Assembly: GCF_003711225.1 (NCBI RefSeq)
Contig: NZ_CP031030.1
Location: 2,976,001 to 3,040,000 of the forward strand
DNA: 64,000 nt
Source: Runella sp. SP2
GTDB lineage: Bacteria; Bacteroidota; Bacteroidia; Cytophagales; Spirosomataceae
Direction of reading: 5' to 3'
A model generated the notes under the pieces. The model saw only the letters and a list, made by a program, of their open reading frames with translations. It searched no databases and was not told the DNA's origin. Shown here piece by piece: positions 53,025 to 60,352 of this stretch. A program made the position numbers and the translations under genes. How positions within the stretch are numbered: the first letter of the stretch is position 1; each line of letters opens with the position of its first letter.

Positions 53025-53510
53025 TTATTGAATGTGTTTGAAAAGCGTTTGGGCAAAATCACTGCGTAAGGTTTTATCTACTAAGTCGTTGTGGAGGTCG
53101 GAGTACAGAATATGTTGGTTATCAGTGGTTTTTAGGACAAAATTGAGGTTGTGCAAATCATTAGTGGCTGCACCTCGGCTGGCTTGGGAGGTTTCGCGGT
53201 AATCGGCAATGGTGACCAAAAGGTAGCTTCCATCTGCAAGAGTTTGGGCGTGTTGCATCACAAAATCTCCCAGCCGTGTTTGTTGCCCTTCTAAGTAAGG
53301 TTGGAGGGTTTGTGGCCAATTGGGGTTAGAAACGGCTTGTTTGGCCACGGTGATAGAAAGCTCCTCGGCAAAAGCCTCGCCTACGGCTGGGTCTTTTTTT
53401 AACTGCTTGATTAAGCTTTGCGTACCCGATTTGGTACGGTAGTTTTGGAATAAGCGGTAGCCTACATACACAGCAGCAGCTCCTGTTAAAAGTAAAATTC
53501 GGGTTTTCAT
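53025..53510 (-). CDS. Hypothetical membrane-anchored protein
   Basis: A 161-residue protein with a short N-terminal hydrophobic anchor (ILLLTGAAAVYVGYRLF). The rest is helical then beta-rich (GSYLLVTIADYRETSQAS, NFVLKTTDNQHILYSDLHND) with no family I recognise. It lies four bases downstream of the immunity-candidate gene on the same strand, so it may be a third gene of the toxin locus or an unrelated passenger. Confidence 0.55.
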   Translation of the reverse strand: MKTRILLLTGAAAVYVGYRLFQNYRTKSGTQSLIKQLKKDPAVGEAFAEELSITVAKQAVSNPNWPQTLQPYLEGQQTRLGDFVMQHAQTLADGSYLLVTIADYRETSQASRGAATNDLHNLNFVLKTTDNQHILYSDLHNDLVDKTLRSDFAQTLFKHIQ

Positions 53511-53514
53511 AAAA

Positions 53515-54243
53515 TTAGGGGTTTAGAAATGTAATGGTACGTGGGCTAATGTCTTCAAATTTCCAGCCCTCAGTAAGTCCTGCGGCTTCTAATGCTTCTT
53601 TGAGCGGCTCGCTCACTACTTTGAATAATTCCCGACTGATAAAATAATCGTGGTATTTGTCTAATACAAAATCATGAATATCTAATACAGAACCCTTATC
53701 AAAAAATGTTCCCCTTTTATCTAAGTAGTCATTTTTACTATGAATGCCAAGTTCGACCGCTGTTTGTATGATGCCACTTTTCCTATCAGCATAAGCGCAT
53801 TTTTCAAAAGCTATTTTGGTTTCTTCGCCCAACTGAAAAATGTAATAATCTAATTTTTCGCCTTTGTACATCAGTTTAGCAGGGTAAAACTTATGCCGAG
53901 GAAGATAGAAAGCAGTGATAGTTTCTTTGAACTGTTCTGATACTAAAAAGCAAGAACTTATTGTGTAATGACCGACAACAAAATCATAGGCATTGAGTTT
54001 TATCCAATCGAATTTTTTTTTTCTTTTGCCATACAATTCCTTCAATACAAAAAAATCAAAAACAGGTACATCGTCAATAAGAGATGTATTATTGATAGAT
54101 TTTTCGATGGGTTGCTTAAAAAAATTCTTTGTATCACCTCCATCAGGGATGAACTCAGCCCCCTTCATTTCGGGGGATAAATAGGCAGAAGGATAAATTT
54201 TTTGCCCAGGTCTTATTTCAATTTTTAATTGGTAAAATTTCAT
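53515..54243 (-). CDS. Candidate immunity protein (Imm11/DUF1629-like) for the AHH toxin
   Basis: A 242-residue soluble protein. The late segment ISRELFKVVSEPLKEALEAAGLTEGWKFEDI resembles the DUF1629/Imm11 immunity group (helix before a G-W-x-F strand), and there is no signal peptide. Its ATG (54243) overlaps the toxin gene's TGA by four bases, so the two are translationally coupled, the usual arrangement for toxin and immunity pairs. The family match is from memory and moderate; the context is the stronger evidence. Confidence 0.6.
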   Translation of the reverse strand: MKFYQLKIEIRPGQKIYPSAYLSPEMKGAEFIPDGGDTKNFFKQPIEKSINNTSLIDDVPVFDFFVLKELYGKRKKKFDWIKLNAYDFVVGHYTISSCFLVSEQFKETITAFYLPRHKFYPAKLMYKGEKLDYYIFQLGEETKIAFEKCAYADRKSGIIQTAVELGIHSKNDYLDKRGTFFDKGSVLDIHDFVLDKYHDYFISRELFKVVSEPLKEALEAAGLTEGWKFEDISPRTITFLNP

Positions 54244-55667
54244 TGGCAATTGATAGTTAATGAATTGAGAGGATTACCATTTACGCCAGTGGCAGGTGTT
54301 GCTGTTGCACAAACGCCTACTACTTGGCTTTTAAGGCAACTAATATACCTCTTTATGCTTTTGATAGCGTCAATTTTATCTTGTGGACTCCACGAAGGCG
54401 AATAACTACCTAATATACTCGCCAGAAATGTTCTAACTTGGTTGTCATACTTTGGGGCGTTACCATGGTGCCCTTCTTTTACAACAGAGCCATTAGGAAG
54501 TGTCATGTTTTTATAAGCTAACATCATTACCCCGTTTTCTTCACCTGCAAAATCAAAGTTATGATTATTCTGAAAACCCCAATGTAACAATTCTTGCAAC
54601 TTTGTATTTTCGCTTAGTATATTATGAGATAACACATGGTGGGCTTGGAAGTTATAGCCTGTTAAAAATATGTTTTGAAAAAAATCATCAAAACTACTAA
54701 CACCTTGAAAAGCAGGATGGTTGGGATACAAATGGCGGTTATTCCAATATTGAGAAGCCAATTGATAACTCTTTGCTGTTGTTGCTAATCGTTGCCTGAA
54801 AACGGTTTTATCCAGCACATAATTTTTCCAATCAGCAAAACCACTAAGGTCTTTGAATACTTTTTTTAGTAACTTACACTCATCGCCAGCCGCCACACGT
54901 TTATTAGGGTTAGGCGAGGTAACACAGCTTCCCTCATACACCTCCACATCGACTTTACGTCGAGTTGGAACACCATTTACGATTTCTTCTACTTCTACAT
55001 CATAGAGGGTTTCTTTCTTTGTCCAGCCCGCTGGGATAACTTTATCGGTAAACTTGATGGCTTTGTCTTTGAATGTAGCAATGACCTTGCCGCCTGCATC
55101 CAAGATTTGTTTGTTTTTATGGTCAATTTTGGCACCGATGCTTGATAGACCACTCACCACTGTACTCAATGACCCCTTAATTACTTTTCCATAATTGGGG
55201 AGGAGTTTAGGCGAAAGGCTGTTTTTGTGGCTCGTCATTTGAGCTAACCAGCCCGTTTGTGTCCGCAAGGTATTGAGTTTAGTGCGAGCCGCTTGCGTAA
55301 ATGTTCCCCAACTGGGTTTGAATTTATTGACCAAGTTTTTGAACACAGGCCCTGCTGCTTCGGCAAAATCAAAGCTACTCAAGGCCAAATTGATGGCTAA
55401 CTCCGACTTAAACTTGGATAAATCACCATTGCTTTCTTCGAGGGCCGAGATAAACGCATCGGCTACGTTTGTAACAACCACTTCGGACACCGAGGCACCT
55501 CCGCCCGTAGCAATCATTACTCCCACATCAAAGACCAATTTAGAGCCTGCATCGGCGAAAGCATCACCTGCCGTTTGGCCTCTTTTTGGATAAAAGACCT
55601 TGTATTCGCTTCCACCATAAGGCACGTAGTAGTACACCTCTTGGTAGAGATTTTCGTAGGTTCGCAT
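54240..55667 (-). CDS. AHH-nuclease polymorphic toxin, likely 5'-shortened
   Basis: A 475-residue protein from the first ATG (55667). The C-terminal ~140 residues contain NFQAHHVLSHNILSE (~residue 340) with later His residues (HWGFQNNHNFDF, VVKEGHHGNAPKYDNQVRTF), matching the AHH family of HNH/Endo VII-fold nucleases found as C-terminal toxin tips. The central part is a linker including a Val-rich segment with Hint-like flavour (YDVEVEEIVNGVPTRRKVDV). No signal peptide, Rhs repeats or secretion domain remain, and the frame stays open and protein-like upstream of the ATG, so the N-terminal delivery part seems lost. Confidence 0.7.
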   Translation of the reverse strand: MRTYENLYQEVYYYVPYGGSEYKVFYPKRGQTAGDAFADAGSKLVFDVGVMIATGGGASVSEVVVTNVADAFISALEESNGDLSKFKSELAINLALSSFDFAEAAGPVFKNLVNKFKPSWGTFTQAARTKLNTLRTQTGWLAQMTSHKNSLSPKLLPNYGKVIKGSLSTVVSGLSSIGAKIDHKNKQILDAGGKVIATFKDKAIKFTDKVIPAGWTKKETLYDVEVEEIVNGVPTRRKVDVEVYEGSCVTSPNPNKRVAAGDECKLLKKVFKDLSGFADWKNYVLDKTVFRQRLATTAKSYQLASQYWNNRHLYPNHPAFQGVSSFDDFFQNIFLTGYNFQAHHVLSHNILSENTKLQELLHWGFQNNHNFDFAGEENGVMMLAYKNMTLPNGSVVKEGHHGNAPKYDNQVRTFLASILGSYSPSWSPQDKIDAIKSIKRYISCLKSQVVGVCATATPATGVNGNPLNSLTINCQ

Positions 55668-55778
55668 GACATAGTACTTTTTGCCATTGCTAAAGACCGA
55701 CCAAAAATCGTAGCTGGGGCCATGTACTTGTCCCCAAAAGCGGCGTACAGAATCTACCTTGTTGTCACATTTGCTTTT
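55668..55778 (-). pseudogene. In-frame upstream extension of the toxin gene without a start codon
   Basis: The toxin frame continues upstream of its first ATG for 37 codons to a TAG at 55779-55781 and reads sensibly (VRRFWGQVHGPSYDFW, SVFSNGKKYYVMRTYENLY). No ATG, GTG or TTG start lies in this stretch. It looks like the residue of a longer coding sequence that was cut back. Repeat copy D begins about 50 bp further upstream, so the element may mark the break. Confidence 0.55.
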
Positions 55779-55831
55779 CTAGAGGTATGGCTCGTGGGTG
55801 TAGTAGCTCAAATTACCTGTGGCTCGTAGAA

Positions 55832-55917
55832 GGGGATTCTCAAATCCCCGCGAGGCCGCAGGTGAAGACAATCGGGGTTGTGAGCAACCCCTTCGTTGGG
55901 ATTTGAGAATCCCAACG
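55832..55917. repeat. Three-hairpin CTCA/TGAG element, copy D
   Basis: GGGGATT-CTCA-AATCCCC (55832-55849), GGGGTTG-TGAG-CAACCCC (55874-55891) and CGTTGGGATT-TGAG-AATCCCAACG (55894-55917), followed by a partial echo (AATTCCAACGCACGATTAAA) whose TTA is the stop codon of the next minus-strand gene. The 274-bp gap between the toxin and outer-membrane-protein genes holds only this and the toxin extension. Confidence 0.88.
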
Positions 55918-55941
55918 CACAAAGAGAATTCCAACGCACGA

Positions 55942-57063
55942 TTAAATCCCAATCTGTAATCGTAAACCAGGTTGGACGCTTTTGAAGAAGCCGTTAAAAT
56001 AGATTTCGGGCTGTATCTTAAACATGCCATAGGTCGTGACCGTCATTGAAAAATTCCAGGTGTTTTTGTCAAAAATAGGCCCATTTCTGGTCACCGAATG
56101 CCCCAAATACGCACCAAACAGTACTTTTTCGGTATTTATGCGTTTCGATGAGGGGCGTCTAAAATCATAAAAAGTAACGCCCACCTGCACAAAACCATTG
56201 CTATGGGTCGTAAAACGCCTGGTTTGGTCGTTGCGCTCGGTAAAAAACATACTCCGCCAACCCAAAGTATAGCCTATCATTTTGTATTTGTTGGGAACAA
56301 ACGTAAAGTCCACTTGCGAGTTGGGCACCAATTCATTCCGAAATACACCAACCCCAAACGAAGGGTGAACGGCAATAAAATCTTCTTTTTTATTTTGGAC
56401 TTTTCTGAACATCCTTCCCGACAAAGGCGTGTCGGTGTATTCAAACGAGAAACGCTCGTCGGTCAGGTCGTGCCCCGTGTATTTTTTCACATCCTCCAGC
56501 GCCTTCCGTATGTGCGCATTGGCCGTCGAAGTTTCAACAAGTCCCTCGACATCTTCTAAGTTGTTTAAGACAAAACAAAAATACACCGACTCATTTTCAA
56601 CCCAACTTTTGGCGTTCGGACTTCCTACTTTAATTTGAATGGGAGCAGTGGCATTTTGCACAATGAGCAGGGTATCTTGGGAGGTTTTCAGCAACAAAGG
56701 CTCTGGACTTTGCGGCCTAAGTTGGAAGCGTTGTTGGGTCGAAGTATGTTCTTTCAAATCCAGTTGGTACTGCCCGTTGCTGAGGGGTTTGTAGATGACC
56801 GTACGCGCATTGGTCGTTTCTTCCAGCCCCGTTTTTATTTTCTTAAAATCCCTGACAAACAACGCAAGGGTAGAGTCGATGTTTTGAAACTGTTGTAAAC
56901 TGCGCACGTTGGGGGCATACACAATAAGCTTGTTCCCTTTTTCCAAGTCAAATTGGTAACGACTGTGCTTTTCGAGTACCCAAAGTTTTGTTCCTGGCAA
57001 ATTTTGGGCAAAAGCGTGGCTAAGGATGCTCGCTACGAGCATCGTTGTGATGAGGGTTTTCAT
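55942..57063 (-). CDS. Exported beta-rich protein, probable outer-membrane effector of the sigma operon
   Basis: A 373-residue protein with a clear signal peptide (MKTLITTMLVASILSHAFAQ). The N-terminal half is mixed (LWVLEKHSRYQFDLEKGNKL, FCFVLNNLEDVEGLVETS). The C-terminal half has alternating amphipathic strands (FTFVPNKYKMIGYTLGWRSM, NGFVQVGVTFYDFRRPSSKR) and ends in hydrophobic LRLQIGI, suggesting a small barrel or barrel-associated protein. No family recognised. It is 24 bases downstream of the anti-sigma gene, and all three genes are probably one operon. Confidence 0.65.
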   Translation of the reverse strand: MKTLITTMLVASILSHAFAQNLPGTKLWVLEKHSRYQFDLEKGNKLIVYAPNVRSLQQFQNIDSTLALFVRDFKKIKTGLEETTNARTVIYKPLSNGQYQLDLKEHTSTQQRFQLRPQSPEPLLLKTSQDTLLIVQNATAPIQIKVGSPNAKSWVENESVYFCFVLNNLEDVEGLVETSTANAHIRKALEDVKKYTGHDLTDERFSFEYTDTPLSGRMFRKVQNKKEDFIAVHPSFGVGVFRNELVPNSQVDFTFVPNKYKMIGYTLGWRSMFFTERNDQTRRFTTHSNGFVQVGVTFYDFRRPSSKRINTEKVLFGAYLGHSVTRNGPIFDKNTWNFSMTVTTYGMFKIQPEIYFNGFFKSVQPGLRLQIGI

Positions 57064-57087
57064 GGTAATTACGGGGTTTTGAGTGTT

Positions 57088-57861
57088 TTAATCTTTTCTT
57101 CTGAGGTACGTCATGATGCTACTTGCCGACTGATTACTGCTGTTGGTTTGCCAGTTAATCACCACAAACCCTTTGGCTTTGGCCTCTTTTTCGCGGGCTT
57201 CGGCCATTTCTACTTTCTGATAATCAACCAATTCATTGGCATGGACGATTTTAAACGAAGGCTTGGTTTTGTTTTTGGTAATAGAAAAACGGGATGGTTT
57301 TACCGCAGCTGTCTGACTCGCTTCGGGCATTGACGCCGCAGCTACTTCGGGAGTTGTGGGAACAGCCTCCGCCTTGGCGACCACCAGAGGTTCAGGTTCA
57401 ATGGCTGGAAGTGTTGCTTCGTGGTTTGGCTCGGTTTCGGAAAGGGTCGGAGCAGGCGCAAAGTGGGGCGCAGGCGACGATGCCACCGCTAATTTTTTGC
57501 GAACAATCAACCGTTCGGGTGTCACTTTTGGGCTAGTCTTTTCCTTCGTTACTGTGATTAGAGGCTGGTTAGACAGCACCTCAACACGCTGGTTTGCTAC
57601 TTGATTATCCGTTCTTTTACCAACAAACCACTGCATTCTCCAGCCCACTCCTCCTACCAACAGCAGTAGCCCTACCGCTGCGGCAATGCGGTAACGAATG
57701 TCCTTTTTTTGACGGACAAACAACGGTTTTTCTTTTGCAACAGGATGGAGTTCGGCCTGTAATTGCTGCCAAACCATCCCCGACCGAAAATTTTCGGGTG
57801 GACTATCGAGGCTGTCCAGTTCTCCCCTCACCCATTCGTCAAATCGTTCCGTATTGCTCAT
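57088..57861 (-). CDS. Probable anti-sigma factor, single-pass membrane protein
   Basis: A 257-residue protein: a short cytosolic N-terminal region (FDEWVRGELDSLDSPPENF), one transmembrane helix near residues 75-95 (IAAAVGLLLLVGGVGWRMQW) and a long periplasmic part rich in Pro, Ala and Glu (APHFAPAPTLSETEPNHEA). Its start overlaps the end of the ECF sigma gene by 23 bases. Topology and linkage are those of an anti-sigma factor; no canonical zinc-binding HxxxCxxC is present. Confidence 0.72.
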   Translation of the reverse strand: MSNTERFDEWVRGELDSLDSPPENFRSGMVWQQLQAELHPVAKEKPLFVRQKKDIRYRIAAAVGLLLLVGGVGWRMQWFVGKRTDNQVANQRVEVLSNQPLITVTKEKTSPKVTPERLIVRKKLAVASSPAPHFAPAPTLSETEPNHEATLPAIEPEPLVVAKAEAVPTTPEVAAASMPEASQTAAVKPSRFSITKNKTKPSFKIVHANELVDYQKVEMAEAREKEAKAKGFVVINWQTNSSNQSASSIMTYLRRKD

Positions 57862-58393
57862 AGCCTCTTTGTTTTAAAAGTTGTTGTAACATGGCCCTTG
57901 CTTTGCTCAACTGGGACTTGGAAGTGCCGACGTTGATGTTCAATTGTTGGGCGATTTCTTCGTGTTTAAATCCTTCAACGACGTACAAATTGAACACCAT
58001 TCGGTAACCTGAGGGCAATTCGAGCAGTGTAGCATAGATGGCTTCCGCATCAATCGACGCATCGGGAGGTTCTATTTGATAGGCGTTATCCGCTTCGTCG
58101 GTATCCGTAAACACGGGCAATGCCTTTTGTTGACGAAGATGCATGAGGGCTTCGTTGACCATGATACGTTTGAGCCAGGCTTCTAGGCTGGGGTCATCGC
58201 GGTATTCAAAATCGGGTAAGCCTCTAAAAAACTTCAAAAAACCATTCATCAGCACTTCTTCCGCGTCTTGGCTGTGCCGAACGTAACGCATACAAAGCCG
58301 AAACAATCGCGCGGCAAAGCCCTCGTACAGCCTATTCTGCGCGAATCGGTTGTTTTCTTTGCACATTTCAACAACTTTATGCCAGCGATACAC
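57839..58393 (-). CDS. ECF-type RNA polymerase sigma factor
   Basis: A 184-residue sigma-70 family ECF factor. Region 2 reads LFRLCMRYVRHSQDAEEVLM then GFLKFF, and region 4 reads LPSGYRMVFNLYVVEGFKHEEIAQQLNINVGTSKSQLSKAR with its HTH (read directly). A GTG start at 58393 is kept because the segment VVEMCKENNRFAQNRLYEGF is the usual N-terminal helix; an ATG at 58366 is the alternative. Overlapping with the anti-sigma gene, it probably drives its own operon in response to an envelope signal. Confidence 0.92.
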   Translation of the reverse strand: MYRWHKVVEMCKENNRFAQNRLYEGFAARLFRLCMRYVRHSQDAEEVLMNGFLKFFRGLPDFEYRDDPSLEAWLKRIMVNEALMHLRQQKALPVFTDTDEADNAYQIEPPDASIDAEAIYATLLELPSGYRMVFNLYVVEGFKHEEIAQQLNINVGTSKSQLSKARAMLQQLLKQRGYEQYGTI

Positions 58394-58488
58394 GGGTTTG
58401 CTTCGTTTGGTTTCAATGATAGAAATGCAGAAATAACCCCATGGGTTGCCTGAAGAGTAAAAAAAATTTAATGCTGCTTATGGTGAGC

Positions 58489-58571
58489 GGGGATTCTCAA
58501 ATCCCCGCGAGACAACAAATGAAGATAATCGGGGTTGTGAGCAACCCCTTCGGTGGGATTTGAGAATCCCA
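58489..58571. repeat. Three-hairpin CTCA/TGAG element, copy E
   Basis: GGGGATT-CTCA-AATCCCC (58489-58506), GGGGTTG-TGAG-CAACCCC (58531-58548) and TGGGATT-TGAG-AATCCCA (58554-58571). Copies E and F lie head to tail in the 343-bp gap between the sigma and FAD-dehydrogenase genes and are its only visible content. Confidence 0.88.
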
Positions 58572-58606
58572 ACGCACGATTCAGCCAATACTTTCTAGCC
58601 GTGAGC

Positions 58607-58691
58607 GGGGATTCTCAAATCCCCGCGAGGCCAAAAGCGAAGACAATCGGGGTTGTGAGCAACCCCTTCGTTGGGATTTGAGAATCCCAAC
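58607..58691. repeat. Three-hairpin CTCA/TGAG element, copy F
   Basis: GGGGATT-CTCA-AATCCCC (58607-58624), GGGGTTG-TGAG-CAACCCC (58649-58666) and GTTGGGATT-TGAG-AATCCCAAC (58670-58691), followed by a partial third-hairpin echo (AAGAATCCCAACGCAC) near 58700. Same orientation as copies A-E on the plus strand. Confidence 0.88.
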
Positions 58692-58736
58692 GCACACCTT
58701 AAGAATCCCAACGCACATGCCACACTTGCCCTTTCC

Positions 58737-60314
58737 CTACTTCCCATAAAGCTTCACCAAGCACTCCGCCACAAACGTACCGTCTAAGGCCGCTGACATG
58801 ATGCCGCCCGCGTAGCCTGCCCCTTCACCACACGGGAAGAGGCGCTTGGTTTGAATATGTTCTGCCGTTTCGCGGTCGCGGGGGATGCGCACGGGTGACG
58901 ACGTCCGACTTTCGGCCCCAATCAACTGTGCCTCGTTTGAGACATACCCCTTCATTTTTTTCCCAAAATCTTGCAAACCCAACCGCAGCGGCTCGGCAAT
59001 GTGCGGCGGCAAATACTCGCGCAAATCCAGCGACTGTAACCCAGGTTGGTAGGAAGTTTCCAACAAACTGCCTGACGTGCGCTGTTTGATAAAATCCTGC
59101 ACCCGTTGCGCAGGCGCTACTTGCCCGCCCCCCGTGATGGCACAGGCTTTTTGTTCTATTTTCTTTTGAAGTTCTAGTCCCGCCAACGGTCCAAACTTGG
59201 CAAACGGCTTTAAATCGGCTTCTTCGATGCTCACCACCATGCCCGAATTGGCAAAACGTGAGTCGCGCCGTGAAGGCGACATGCCATTCACCACCAACTC
59301 ACCTGGCGCCGTGGCCGCTGGGACAATAAACCCACCTGGACACATACAAAACGAAAATACGCCCCGCTGCACGCCATTGACGCGGGTTTGGGTCACCAAA
59401 CTGTACGAAGCCGCGGGCAAATACGCCCCCCTGTCGGCACAATGGTACTGTACCGAATCAATCAGGCTTTGGGCGTGTTCAATCCTCACCCCTACGGCAA
59501 AAGGTTTACTTTCAATGTAAACGCCTCGTTGATGGCACAATTCAAAAATATCGCGGGCCGAGTGTCCCGTCGCCAAAATCACCCCCAATCCTACGTATTC
59601 TTTACCGTCGGACGTGATGACACCGCGCATTGTTTCAGACTGGTTATCCAGTATAAAATCCGCCACTCGAGTGTTAAAATGCACTTCTCCGCCTGCTTGC
59701 AGAATGCTTTCGCGCATGTCGGCAATCAGCGGTGGGAGTTTGTTGGTGCCAATGTGCGGATGGGCATCGTATAAAATTTGTTCGGTAGCCCCGTGCGCCA
59801 CCAAGATTTCCAAAATTCGTCGTACATCGCCCCTTTTGTTGGAACGAGTATATAATTTACCGTCGGAATAAGTCCCCGCTCCGCCTTCGCCAAAGCAATA
59901 ATTGGAATCGGGGTCCACAATGTGTTCTTTGTTAATTGCTGCCAAATCGCGCCGACGCGCTCGCACGTCTTTGCCGCGCTCCAGCACAATGGGTTTGTAG
60001 CCCAATTCAATCAGGCGCAAGGCGGCAAACATCCCCGCAGGCCCGCAACCCACAATCACCACTGTAGGCTTTTGGGATACGTCGGGGTAGCTTTTTTGGT
60101 AGGCAATCGCTGGCGGAGCCACTTCATCGGCATACACCTCCAACGTCACGTTGACTTTCACTTGCCGTGAGCGGGCGTCAATCGACTGCTTTAGTTTGCG
60201 AATTGTGAGGGTTTCGGCTTGTTGTAGCCCCAAATGACGAACCACGTGTTGTTGAAAAGCAGCGTCGTCGAGTGCCACGTCGGGTGGCAGCGTAAGTTGA
60301 AATGATTGATACAT
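58737..60314 (-). CDS. FAD-dependent dehydrogenase (COG2509-like)
   Basis: A 525-residue flavoprotein with an N-terminal ~90-residue cap and the Rossmann motif VVIVGCGPAGMFAALRLIEL near residue 85. YCFGEGGAGTYSDGKLYTR is characteristic of the COG2509 group, and the C-terminal LFPCGEGAGYAGGIMSAALD closes the FAD site. Such proteins are common in Bacteroidota and plants' plastids but have no assigned reaction. Full length and intact. Confidence 0.88.
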   Translation of the reverse strand: MYQSFQLTLPPDVALDDAAFQQHVVRHLGLQQAETLTIRKLKQSIDARSRQVKVNVTLEVYADEVAPPAIAYQKSYPDVSQKPTVVIVGCGPAGMFAALRLIELGYKPIVLERGKDVRARRRDLAAINKEHIVDPDSNYCFGEGGAGTYSDGKLYTRSNKRGDVRRILEILVAHGATEQILYDAHPHIGTNKLPPLIADMRESILQAGGEVHFNTRVADFILDNQSETMRGVITSDGKEYVGLGVILATGHSARDIFELCHQRGVYIESKPFAVGVRIEHAQSLIDSVQYHCADRGAYLPAASYSLVTQTRVNGVQRGVFSFCMCPGGFIVPAATAPGELVVNGMSPSRRDSRFANSGMVVSIEEADLKPFAKFGPLAGLELQKKIEQKACAITGGGQVAPAQRVQDFIKQRTSGSLLETSYQPGLQSLDLREYLPPHIAEPLRLGLQDFGKKMKGYVSNEAQLIGAESRTSSPVRIPRDRETAEHIQTKRLFPCGEGAGYAGGIMSAALDGTFVAECLVKLYGK

Positions 60315-60342
60315 TTGAAAGGGATTTAGCCTTTAAAAAGCG

Positions 60343-60350
60343 CAAAGGTA
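60343..60350 (-). promoter_or_regulatory. -7 box upstream of the FAD dehydrogenase gene
   Basis: On the minus strand TACCTTTG matches TAnnTTTG, 29 bases ahead of the ATG at 60314. It lies in the 38-bp gap after the upstream gene. No good -33 box is seen. Confidence 0.4.
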
Positions 60351-60352
60351 CG

